Notes: generated from the sequence alone by a model not told the origin. A DNA stretch of 6,497 nucleotides from Bacteroidota bacterium (GCA_021789755.1 JAJYJD010000204.1:1-6497); one strand, 5' to 3'; positions 1 through 6,497 are shown, counted from the first letter of the stretch. Numbers and translations are program-made.

Positions 1-846
1 TACACTATCGACGTCAGCGACAGTGGCACATACCAGGCAGGTGCGCGGGTCGCTTCGGACTCGACGGGCGGCTCGCTCTCATTCCAGATCGACGGCAAAG
101 ATGTCACGGGTATAGTGGATGTCCCGAACACAGGAGGATGGCAGACCTGGTCGACAGTCCAGAGCGGCACATTCAAGTTGACCGCGGGCGTACATGAGCT
201 GAAATTTCTCGTGGGCTCCGCCGGCTTCAATGTGAATAAGTTCTACATTTATCCTGCGGGTGCCGGCCCTTCTTTGAACCTCCTCTATCCGGACGGAGGA
301 GAGCAGTTCGCTGCCGACAGTATCGTCGAGATCAGGTGGAAGGTCCAACTTGTGGACCAGGTCCGGATCGGATTCTCCACGGACGGTGGAGGATACTATT
401 CGCTGGTGCAATCCGGCGTCGACGCAGGGTTCGGCGTCTATAGATGGAAGGTTCCCCCCACCTCTTCGTCGGAATGCAAAGTGGTGGTGATGAGTCAAAA
501 TAATCCCGCAATCATGGATACATCGAGTTCCGTGTTCCTGGTGAGCGACGTCAGTTCCGTTTCCGACGCAAACCGCATCCCTGCAGGATTTTTCCTCGGA
601 CAGAATTTCCCGAACCCCTTCAATCCGACGACGAGGATCAGCTTTGACCTGGCAGAAAGCAGCTTCGTTACGATGCGTGTGTATGATCTCCTCGGTCGCG
701 AAGTGAGGACTCTCGTTGACTCGCGTCAATATGCCGGGAACCATTCAGTGGACTTTGACGGCGCGGGCCTTCCCAGCGGTGTCTACTTCTACCGGCTGGA
801 GGCGGGGAACTATAGAGAAGTGAAGAAAATGATTTTGATGAAGTGA
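1..846 (+). CDS. Secreted CBM6 / Ig-like / T9SS sorting-domain protein, 5' partial
   Basis: The reading frame is open from base 1, so the start lies outside the window; 281 residues and the stop are visible. Visible residues 1-84 are the C-terminal part of a family 6 carbohydrate-binding module: 'SGTYQAGARVAS', then 'TGGWQTW' (aromatics of the kind that line CBM6 ligand clefts) and 'GFNVNKF'. Residues about 90-182 form a beta-rich Ig-like domain beginning 'LLYPDGGEQF' with 'VRIGFSTDGG' and 'YRWKVP', a pattern common in secreted FCB-group proteins. Residues about 197-281 are a T9SS type A sorting domain: 'QNFPNPFNPTT', 'VYDLLGREV', 'LPSGVYFYRLEAG' and a final Lys. The protein should be exported through the outer membrane and bind a polysaccharide. 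The lost N-terminal part is probably a glycoside hydrolase, since the two other CBM6 proteins here carry GH5, but that is inference. The next gene starts 52 bases downstream with no clear terminator between. Confidence 0.9.
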   Translation, partial: YTIDVSDSGTYQAGARVASDSTGGSLSFQIDGKDVTGIVDVPNTGGWQTWSTVQSGTFKLTAGVHELKFLVGSAGFNVNKFYIYPAGAGPSLNLLYPDGGEQFAADSIVEIRWKVQLVDQVRIGFSTDGGGYYSLVQSGVDAGFGVYRWKVPPTSSSECKVVVMSQNNPAIMDTSSSVFLVSDVSSVSDANRIPAGFFLGQNFPNPFNPTTRISFDLAESSFVTMRVYDLLGREVRTLVDSRQYAGNHSVDFDGAGLPSGVYFYRLEAGNYREVKKMILMK

Positions 847-898
847 ACACAATGACCGACGGAGTGCAGCTTTCCGGGTCGGCGGGGCCGATATTGCT

Positions 899-2113
899 GT
901 GAATCGAACACACACATACCTGGTTGAGATTTATATGTGGTCGCTCGCCGCACTTATGCCGACGCTGTGTGCCGCGCAGCCGAAGCTTATTCCTTTTCGC
1001 GCATATGACAAGTGGGGATTCTCAAACAGGGAGAAGAAGATCATCATCCGGCCAGATTTCCAATATGTCGATGAGTTTTTCAACGGCTTCGCGAGAGTCG
1101 AGGTGGGGGGTAAATTCGGTCTTATAAATGAAAAAGGTGAGCTGGTTGTGAAACCCGAGTATGAAAATGTCCAGGATGTATTCGAAGGCCTGTCTGCCAT
1201 CGAAGAGAACCGCTTGTGGGGATTCGCGGATGTTTCGGGTAATTTAATCGTGAAGCCGGTCTATGACGAGGTCGGGCGTTTCAATGAAGGACGAGCAGCT
1301 GTCAGGAAAGGGGACAGCTGGGGATTTGTCGACACTGAAGGTAAGTTGGTAATTCCCCCGACCTATGCGAATGCGTTCGGTTTCAAATACGGTCTGGCGG
1401 GCGTCTTCGTGGGGGACAAGGCGGGTTTCATCGACAGGAACGGGAAGGAAATGGTCAAGGCGATTTACGATGAGATCCCGCTGAAGTATGACGATATGTT
1501 CTCAGACAGCCTGTCCGCGGTAAGACTCGGAGGGTTTTGGGGATTCATCAACCTGAAAGGTGATCTGGCGGTGCCGAATATTTTCGATTTTGTATACGCC
1601 TTCAGGGAAGGATTGGCGGGGTTCAAGGAGGGGTACAAGTGCGGCTTTATCGACAGGTCAGGGCGCGTTGTAGTCAAGCCTCGTTATGATGCGGTTTATT
1701 CCTTCAGTGACGGGTTCGCATGCGTAAGGATCGGCGCCCGCTTTGGATATATAAACAGGCAGGGAAAACGGATAACGAAAATCGGATTTGACGCTGCGGG
1801 CCCTTTCGGCGACGGGAGGGCGCGTGTGAGTGCAAATGGTAAATTCGGTTTCATCGGAACTTCGGACAAGATGATCGTTCCGTTAATCTACGAAGGGGCC
1901 GACGATTTTCACAACGGCCTTGCGGCAGTCATGAAAGAAGGTAAATGGGGATTCATCGATGTGAACGGCAAGGCGGTGATACCGTTCAAATACGATAGCG
2001 CAACGATGTTCAATGGCGGTATCGCGCTGGTAAAGTATAAAGGACATTTCGGCTACATAGGAAAACACGGCGAAGAATACTGGAATGATTCGGCTCAACC
2101 GAACCCGAAATGA
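899..2113 (+). CDS. Secreted WG-repeat protein, function unknown
   Basis: A 404-residue protein. The GTG start at 899 is chosen because it gives a signal peptide with a charged n-region (N-R), a hydrophobic stretch around residues 13-22 and a likely cut near 'LCAAQ' (residues 23-27). The ATG at 935 would leave a very short signal with no positive charge. A weak purine-rich stretch near 881-887 is the only ribosome-site candidate. Residues 39-404 are WG repeats of the form 'WGFID..GK.VI...YD....F..GLA.V...GK', with ten full copies and one partial. WG repeats are thought to fold as beta-rich repeats and mediate binding; no enzymatic role is known to me and no catalytic motif is visible. There is no T9SS sorting domain, unlike the neighbours, so the protein may stay in the periplasm or outer membrane. 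Its spacing from the flanking CBM6 genes suggests co-transcription and perhaps a structural or accessory role in glucan use, which is inference. Confidence 0.85.
   Translation: MNRTHTYLVEIYMWSLAALMPTLCAAQPKLIPFRAYDKWGFSNREKKIIIRPDFQYVDEFFNGFARVEVGGKFGLINEKGELVVKPEYENVQDVFEGLSAIEENRLWGFADVSGNLIVKPVYDEVGRFNEGRAAVRKGDSWGFVDTEGKLVIPPTYANAFGFKYGLAGVFVGDKAGFIDRNGKEMVKAIYDEIPLKYDDMFSDSLSAVRLGGFWGFINLKGDLAVPNIFDFVYAFREGLAGFKEGYKCGFIDRSGRVVVKPRYDAVYSFSDGFACVRIGARFGYINRQGKRITKIGFDAAGPFGDGRARVSANGKFGFIGTSDKMIVPLIYEGADDFHNGLAAVMKEGKWGFIDVNGKAVIPFKYDSATMFNGGIALVKYKGHFGYIGKHGEEYWNDSAQPNPK
1013..2113 (+). repeat. WG-repeat array, about 102-bp coding period
   Basis: The WG-position dipeptides sit at residues 39, 73, 107, 141, 175, 214, 248, 282, 316, 350 and 384. 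Every step is 34 residues except one of 39 between the fifth and sixth. The aromatic slot reads W, F, W, W, A, W, C, F, F, W, F, so repeats five and seven have lost it. Copies differ considerably at both base and residue level, so the array is old and not a recent tandem expansion. The eleventh copy is partial and degrades into 'HGEEYWNDSAQPNPK'. Confidence 0.85.
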
Positions 2114-2164
2114 TCGTCCGTTATCCGGAATTATCGATCAAGTCGGACAAAAATCTGAATTTTC

Positions 2165-2169
2165 GGAGA
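2165..2169 (+). promoter_or_regulatory. Shine-Dalgarno-like site of the plus-strand GH5 gene
   Basis: GGAGA lies four bases before the ATG at 2174 and supports that start. The spacing is slightly short. The other complete genes in the window show no comparably clear site. Confidence 0.5.
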
Positions 2170-2173
2170 AATC

Positions 2174-4174
2174 ATGAAATACAAGCTTACACTCTTCTTG
2201 ACTCTTCTCACATCGCTCGTATTGGGTTTGACTCAACTCGATTATGCGCAGGGCTTCCTGACTGTCGACGGAAAGAAGATCGTCGATCAGAACGGGCAGG
2301 AGATACATTTCAGGGGAATGGGGCTCGGAGGGTGGCTCGAGCCGGAGGGCTATATGTTCCTCACATCGAGCTTCGCCAATTCTCCTTCACAGATTCATGA
2401 CGCGATTCAGAATCTCATCGGTGTCGACAGCACAGTTAAATTTTACGATACATTCCGGAAAGACTTCGTCACGGAAGCCGACATGAAGGCACTTCATGAT
2501 TGGGGCTTCAACCTGGTAAGGGTTCCATTCCATTACAACGTTCTGACTCCGACGGATTCACCGGGAGTGTACATCCCTGCCGGGTTCGCTCTCTTCGACA
2601 GCCTGATCTCATGGTGCAAGAAGTACGACATCTACGTAATACTGGACATGCACTGCGCGCCTGGCTCTCAGAACAGCGATAACATCGGCGATTACAATCC
2701 GTCCGTCCCCTCCCTCTGGCAGGATACATCAAAACAGACAAGGACAGTCGAGATCTGGAAGGAGATCGCCGCTAGGTACGCGAATGAAACTACCGTTGCC
2801 GGATACGACCTGCTGAACGAGCCGCACTGGGATTTGGGAACGAGCAACACGCTCTTGAGGGACCTCTACGTGCGAATAACTGCGGCGATCAGGTCGGTGG
2901 ACACCAACCATATCGTGTTCATCGAAGGGAACACCTACGCCACCGATTTCTCCGGGCTCACCCCTCCATGGGATGGCAAGATGGTATACAGTTTCCATAA
3001 ATACTGGAATACAAACGACGCCGGCTCGATCCAGTCATACCTGAATATCAGGAGCGCTTACAACGTCCCGCTCTGGCTCGGCGAATCCGGAGAGAACTCG
3101 AATCCCTGGTACACAGACTGTATATCGCTTATGGATCAGTACGATATCGGGTGGTCCTGGTGGACCCTGAAGAAGTTCAATACAATAAATGCTCCTCTGA
3201 ACGTTCCGATAACGAGCGGCTATCAACAGCTTCTGAATTACTGGGAAGGAAAAGCGTCGCAGCCGTCGGTGGCATTCGCCACGTCCGCGCTGCTCGGGAT
3301 GGCGGACAGGCTCAGGTTCGGCAACTGTGTCTTCATGAAGGACGTAATAGACGCCATGATGAGACAGCCCATCGATTATTCAACCCTTCCGTTTGTCGAC
3401 GATACGATTCCCGGGACCATCTATGCAGTCAATTATGACCTCGGGAGAATTGGATACGCGTACAGCGACGCAGATTTTGAGAACATCGGCGGCTCGAACA
3501 CCACGTGGAACCAGGGCTGGAGCTATCGCAATGACGGCGTCGACATCGAGCAGTGCAGCGATGCCGCTTCCAACGGGTATGATGTCGGTTGGGTGAATAC
3601 CGGAGAATGGATGCAATATACCGTCAACATCGTGAAAGCCGGGACTTACGATATCGGCGTCCGGTACGCATCGAACCAGGCAGGAGGACAGTTCATTCTG
3701 AGATTGGACGGCAACCTTCTCACACCGTCCGCGGTCGGCGTTCCCGTGACGGGAGGCTGGCAAAACTGGCAAACGTTAACCGTCCCTCAGGTAGAACTCC
3801 CCGCCGGTACGCATGCGTTGAGGACACAATTCATGTCGAGCGGTTTCAACCTGAATAGTTTCTCTTTCGTGAGTGTGCCGACAGGAGTGGAATCTTCGCA
3901 TCAGCACCCGCTCGAGTTCCAGCTTGGTCAGAACTTCCCGAACCCGTTCAATCCCGGCACCGTGATTAGTTATCAGCTTCCGGCGGTCAGCGACGTCACT
4001 TTGAAAGTTTACGATATACTCGGGAGAGAAGTGGCCGCTCTCGTGAGCGGCAGACAGAACCCCGGAAGTTACAGCATCACCTTCAACGCAGCGGGTTTGC
4101 CGAGCGGAGTCTATTTCTACCGTCTCGAAGCGGGAGGTTTCGTTAAGATGAAAAGGATGCTGCTGTTGAAGTGA
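2174..4174 (+). CDS. Secreted GH5 beta-glucanase-like enzyme with CBM6 and T9SS sorting domain
   Basis: A 666-residue retaining glycoside hydrolase, expected to hydrolyse beta-glucan outside the cell. Residues 1-26 are a signal peptide (K-Y-K n-region, long hydrophobic core, cut near 'DYAQ'). Residues about 28-360 are the GH5 (beta/alpha)8 barrel. It shows R116 in 'NLVRVPFHY', H160 in 'ILDMHC', N215-E216 in 'LLNEP' (general acid/base), H275 and Y277 in 'SFHKY', E304 in 'LGESGEN' (nucleophile) and W330 in the strand-8 'GWSWW'; all key residues are present. The N-terminal 'FRGMGLGGWLEPEGYM' recalls exo-beta-1,3-glucanase-type GH5 enzymes, so the substrate could be beta-1,3- or beta-1,4-glucan; sequence alone does not decide. 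Residues about 361-411 are a helical connector with C385. Residues about 412-567 are CBM6 ('TGGWQNWQTL', 'GFNLNSF'). Residues 584-666 are a T9SS type A sorting domain ('QNFPNPFNPG', 'VYDILGREV', 'LPSGVYFYRLEAG', terminal Lys). It lies 60 bases after the WG-repeat gene and converges on its minus-strand paralog. Confidence 0.93.
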   Translation: MKYKLTLFLTLLTSLVLGLTQLDYAQGFLTVDGKKIVDQNGQEIHFRGMGLGGWLEPEGYMFLTSSFANSPSQIHDAIQNLIGVDSTVKFYDTFRKDFVTEADMKALHDWGFNLVRVPFHYNVLTPTDSPGVYIPAGFALFDSLISWCKKYDIYVILDMHCAPGSQNSDNIGDYNPSVPSLWQDTSKQTRTVEIWKEIAARYANETTVAGYDLLNEPHWDLGTSNTLLRDLYVRITAAIRSVDTNHIVFIEGNTYATDFSGLTPPWDGKMVYSFHKYWNTNDAGSIQSYLNIRSAYNVPLWLGESGENSNPWYTDCISLMDQYDIGWSWWTLKKFNTINAPLNVPITSGYQQLLNYWEGKASQPSVAFATSALLGMADRLRFGNCVFMKDVIDAMMRQPIDYSTLPFVDDTIPGTIYAVNYDLGRIGYAYSDADFENIGGSNTTWNQGWSYRNDGVDIEQCSDAASNGYDVGWVNTGEWMQYTVNIVKAGTYDIGVRYASNQAGGQFILRLDGNLLTPSAVGVPVTGGWQNWQTLTVPQVELPAGTHALRTQFMSSGFNLNSFSFVSVPTGVESSHQHPLEFQLGQNFPNPFNPGTVISYQLPAVSDVTLKVYDILGREVAALVSGRQNPGSYSITFNAAGLPSGVYFYRLEAGGFVKMKRMLLLK

Positions 4175-4181
4175 AGGCGAA

Positions 4182-4213
4182 ATTCCGGCAGTCTTTACAG
4201 TGGCTGCCGGAAT
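4182..4213. terminator. Inverted repeat between convergent GH5 genes, possible bidirectional terminator
   Basis: ATTCCGGCAG at 4182-4191 and CTGCCGGAAT at 4204-4213 are perfect reverse complements. The stem can grow by a G-U and a C-G pair to 12 pairs around an 8-base loop (4194-4201). It lies in the 64-base gap between the stops at 4174 (plus) and 4239 (minus), where a terminator serving both genes would be expected. Neither side has a run of T, so it is not a textbook intrinsic terminator; it could instead protect 3' ends or act with Rho. Confidence 0.55.
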
Positions 4214-4238
4214 GGAGATTATAGCCAGAGGGAGGTAC

Positions 4239-6203
4239 TTATTTCAAATAGATCGATTTTACGATGCGGGTGCTCGATCCGTAATTCATCCTGACGAAAT
4301 AAACCCCCGCCGCCAATCCAAGGCGCCCCGCGTTGAAATCGATATGGTAATCACCGGGATTTTTCGTCTCATCCATCAATGTCGCAACCTTCCTGCCGAG
4401 CACATCGAATACTTCGGCCCTGACGCGCCCGGCCGCGGATACGTGGAAATCGATTCTTGTCCCCGGGTTAAACGGATTCGGATAATTCTGGGTCGCGGTG
4501 AATGAGCCTGGTGTGCCGCCGCCGTTCTGAGACGTGAACTTGAAATAGTCCAGGTTGAAGCCGCCTGTGATGAAGTAAGCTTCCAGTTGGTGTTTGCCGA
4601 TCGGAATCTTCACCCCGCTGAGAAGAACGGACCGCCAGCTCTGCCAATTGCCGGTCGAAGGAACGTTGATTACTCCTCCGAGCCCCTTGCCGTCCAGGAG
4701 TAATTGAATTTGCCCTCCGCCGGACCCGGATGCTACTCGTGTTTCTATGTTGTAAGTTCCGCTGTCCGCAACGTTCACCGTGTAAGTCAGGAATTCGCCG
4801 TCGAGAATCCATCCCACATCGTATCCGTTGGATTCGGCGACGGAATCGGTCGTCGTCTCGATGTCCACCGCATCGTTCCTGTAAGCGCCGCCGTTGTTGG
4901 CTAAGTCTGAATCAAGGTAAGCCATCCCTGCAGGGCCCATGTCGTAATTATCTGCGTTTATCACTCCCGGTATATTTGTGTTAGCGTACGGGAAGGGGAT
5001 ATCTGATGTCGCGTTCGGTTCCCTGAAAAGCGCATCGATAAGGTCGGGATGGATAGAGCAGGCGGCGACTTTCAAGCTGTCTACCAGCCCGTTCAGTGCT
5101 CCGGCGGCAAATTGCTGCGGCGGAGTCACACCCTGATCCCAATATCTCAGGAGCGTTTTAAAATCAGGACTCTCTTTTATCGAAGCGGGGCATGATGTCG
5201 ACTGAATTTTCTTGTACGGCCACAAACACCATCCGATACCGTTCGCTTCCAGCAATCGTACACAGCCGGTTATCCACGGATTTGTATTCTCACCCGTTTC
5301 GCCGCACCACAGAGGAGTGTTGTAACTGCGGCTCATGTTGACGAGGTACTGGATTGTTCCCTGGTCGTTGGTGCTCGAATATTTGTGAAAACTGTAGACC
5401 ATGTTGTTGTCCCATGGCGGTGTCAGGCCGGTAAAATCCGTCGCGTACCAGTTTCCCTCGACGAAGACGATATGGCTTGGGTCCGACTGGCGGATGGCGC
5501 TCGTGATGTTGGCCATCAAGTTTCTGAACTGGGCGGTGTTTCCGCCGAAGTTCCATGCAGTCTCGTTTAGGATATCGTAGCCGCCGATCCACCGGGCGGT
5601 TGCGTAATGCGCGGCGATCCTCCCCCATAAAGCAATAGTCCTGTTCTGATACGAGGTGTCCTGCCAGAGTGACGGCGGGCCCGAATAGTCGCTGATGTTT
5701 CCAGTGTTCTGTCCGCCGAGCGCGCAATGAAGATCGAGTATCAGGTAGATGTGGTCGGCCGTGCACCAGCTGAGAAGCGAATCGATAATTGCGAATCCAG
5801 CCTGGACATAAACGTAAGGCGAGTCCTTAGGCGTGAAGAACTCATAATGCATCGGCAGCCGGATGGAGTTGAAACCCCAGGATGCTATGCTGTCTATGTC
5901 GGACCTGGTTACGTAGTTCTGTCGATATTCGTTCCAGAATGCTTCTCCTGCCTGCTGGCCGAGCGCGTTGTCTACGAGATCGCGAATCTCGGTAGGGGAG
6001 TTCGCAAAACTCGAAGTCTGCCACATGTATCCTTCAGGCTCAAGCCAGTTGCCCAGGTTCACTCCCCTGAGAATTAGCTGGTTCCCGCTTCCGTCGATTA
6101 TTTTTGTGCCCGATGCCTTGAGGTATCCCTGCGCGCGGGCGGTGGTTTGAGATGCAATGGCGACTGAGAATATGACCGCCAGGATGTTTGAAAATGTCTT
6201 CAT
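4239..6203 (-). CDS. Secreted GH5 beta-glucanase-like paralog with CBM6 and T9SS sorting domain
   Basis: A 654-residue protein from the ATG at 6203. The frame is open up to 6440, but the 6203 start is chosen because it puts a standard signal peptide at the N-terminus ('MKTFSNILAVIFSVAIAS', cut near 'ARAQ', residue 25). No good Shine-Dalgarno precedes it. Residues about 26-357 are GH5: 'LRGVNLGNWLEPEGYM', R115, H159 in 'LDLHC', N213-E214 in 'LNETAW' (acid/base), H273 and Y275 in 'SFHKY', E302 in 'CGETGEN' (nucleophile) and W328. The Pro that normally follows the acid/base Glu is Thr here, yet both catalytic Glu are kept, so activity is likely. Residues about 358-409 are a helical connector with C382. 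Residues about 410-557 are CBM6 ('TGNWQSW', 'GFNLDYF'). After a Gly-rich link (560-567), residues about 570-654 are the T9SS sorting domain ('QNYPNPFNPG', 'VFDVLGRKV', 'AAGVYFVR', terminal Lys). It is the same architecture as the facing plus-strand gene, with roughly half the GH5 residues shared by eye. Confidence 0.92.
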   Translation of the reverse strand: MKTFSNILAVIFSVAIASQTTARAQGYLKASGTKIIDGSGNQLILRGVNLGNWLEPEGYMWQTSSFANSPTEIRDLVDNALGQQAGEAFWNEYRQNYVTRSDIDSIASWGFNSIRLPMHYEFFTPKDSPYVYVQAGFAIIDSLLSWCTADHIYLILDLHCALGGQNTGNISDYSGPPSLWQDTSYQNRTIALWGRIAAHYATARWIGGYDILNETAWNFGGNTAQFRNLMANITSAIRQSDPSHIVFVEGNWYATDFTGLTPPWDNNMVYSFHKYSSTNDQGTIQYLVNMSRSYNTPLWCGETGENTNPWITGCVRLLEANGIGWCLWPYKKIQSTSCPASIKESPDFKTLLRYWDQGVTPPQQFAAGALNGLVDSLKVAACSIHPDLIDALFREPNATSDIPFPYANTNIPGVINADNYDMGPAGMAYLDSDLANNGGAYRNDAVDIETTTDSVAESNGYDVGWILDGEFLTYTVNVADSGTYNIETRVASGSGGGQIQLLLDGKGLGGVINVPSTGNWQSWRSVLLSGVKIPIGKHQLEAYFITGGFNLDYFKFTSQNGGGTPGSFTATQNYPNPFNPGTRIDFHVSAAGRVRAEVFDVLGRKVATLMDETKNPGDYHIDFNAGRLGLAAGVYFVRMNYGSSTRIVKSIYLK

Positions 6204-6497
6204 GATATTGTGCCGTAGGTCCATCAATAGACTCGAGAAATAATCCATGTTCCGACAGGGGCTTGTTCGTTCCTGTAAATTCGAATAGAAGCGTGCAACA
6301 ATCAGTCCGATTTCGACGCGACATTCCTCCCTTTTCTGCCATTCTGAGAAAGGATTTCGCCTGCACCGCGCGAAGGTTTCACAAAATAATAAAAGGGCTT
6401 TTATCAATCCGATAATGGGAACCCCAGATTTGACCTTCATATCGGCGCGGATGCGAAGATTTTGCCCTCTCTGATTCCCGTCCGGTTGGCACCGTTT
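6204..6497 (-). other. Upstream region of the minus-strand GH5 gene, no convincing gene
   Basis: This stretch should hold the promoter and leader of the minus-strand GH5 gene. On the minus strand an AT-rich patch (about 6380-6410) contains TTGATA (6402-6407) followed by TTATTATTTTGTG, which is promoter-like, but the spacing fits neither a standard sigma-70 element nor the Bacteroidota TAnnTTTG box exactly. The glucanase frame happens to stay open to 6440, but those 79 codons look non-coding: they lie ahead of a proper signal peptide and resemble no domain I know. I see no RNA gene or partial neighbour at the right edge. Confidence 0.4.
6389..6404. promoter_or_regulatory. AT-rich palindrome, possible operator
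   Basis: ATAAAAGGGCTTTTAT consists of two 7-base arms in perfect inverted symmetry around GG. It lies about 185 bases before the minus-strand GH5 start and overlaps the most promoter-like AT-rich patch. The two-base centre makes it unlikely as an RNA hairpin but suits a dimeric regulator. A chance palindrome in AT-rich DNA is also possible. Confidence 0.25.

Noticed and set aside
79..744. 221-residue antisense ORF over the CBM6/Ig-like gene.
   Set aside because: The plus frame encodes clear CBM6 and T9SS motifs; the antisense product has no motif or signal and a shadow-like composition.
856..882. CCGAC ... GTCGG inverted repeat between the first two genes.
   Set aside because: Five pairs with a 17-base loop and no T-run; not distinguishable from chance.
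935..2113. Alternative ATG start for the WG-repeat protein, possibly with a lipobox at 'TLC'.
   Set aside because: The residue before Cys is Leu, which does not fit a lipobox, and the shorter signal lacks any positive charge.
2116..2148. GTCCG ... CGGAC inverted repeat after the WG-repeat gene, as a terminator.
   Set aside because: Only five pairs with a 23-base loop; too weak to call.
2110..2400. ORF overlapping the WG-repeat stop by ATGA, suggesting translational coupling.
   Set aside because: It runs out of frame into the GH5 signal peptide and barrel and has no domain; the overlap appears to be chance.
5290..5766. 158-residue minus-strand ORF inside the minus-strand GH5 gene.
   Set aside because: It is a shifted-frame shadow of the GH5 barrel, and its Arg/His/Pro-rich composition is typical of frame shadows.
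6040..6324. Small minus-strand ORF starting at 6324 just after a GGGAGG run.
   Set aside because: The ribosome-site spacing is one base, too short. The ORF runs out of frame through the signal peptide and start of the GH5 gene, and its product has no recognisable features.
6204..6440. N-terminal extension of the minus-strand GH5 protein to an ATG at 6440.
   Set aside because: It would bury a clear signal peptide 79 residues inside the protein, and the extra residues resemble no domain.

Overview
The window looks like bacterial chromosome from a Bacteroidota/Chlorobi-type (FCB group) lineage, with Ignavibacteriota or a related phylum as my best guess. The reason is that three of the four genes end in a type IX secretion (T9SS) sorting domain of the 'QN(F/Y)PNPFNP ... 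DxLGRxV ... GVYFxR ... K' kind, which is typical of that group. The assignment rests on this protein style only; there is no rRNA or other phylogenetic marker here.

Layout, left to right. (1) 1-846, plus: the 3' end of a secreted carbohydrate-binding protein (CBM6, then an Ig-like domain, then the T9SS sorting domain), with its N-terminus cut off by the window edge. (2) 899-2113, plus: a secreted protein made almost wholly of WG repeats, in an almost perfect 34-residue period. (3) 2174-4174, plus: a complete glycoside hydrolase family 5 (GH5) enzyme with CBM6 and T9SS domains. (4) 4175-4238: a short gap between converging stop codons, holding a strong inverted repeat. (5) 4239-6203, minus: a second, diverged GH5-CBM6-T9SS enzyme facing the first. 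(6) 6204-6497: the upstream region of gene 5, with no convincing gene.

Taken together this is a small polysaccharide-degradation locus. Two paralogous beta-glucanase-like enzymes, and at least one more CBM6 protein, appear to be exported by T9SS and held at or released from the cell surface, where they would bind and cut a plant, algal or microbial glucan. The three plus-strand genes are 52 and 60 bases apart and may be co-transcribed. The WG-repeat protein is the odd member: it has a signal peptide but no sorting domain, and its role is unknown. I saw no transporter, SusC/D pair, regulator, tRNA, CRISPR array or mobile element. The most notable points are the head-to-head paralog pair with differing active-site residues (NEP versus NET), the regular WG-repeat array with a single five-residue expansion, and the conserved helical Cys-bearing segment joining GH5 to CBM6.
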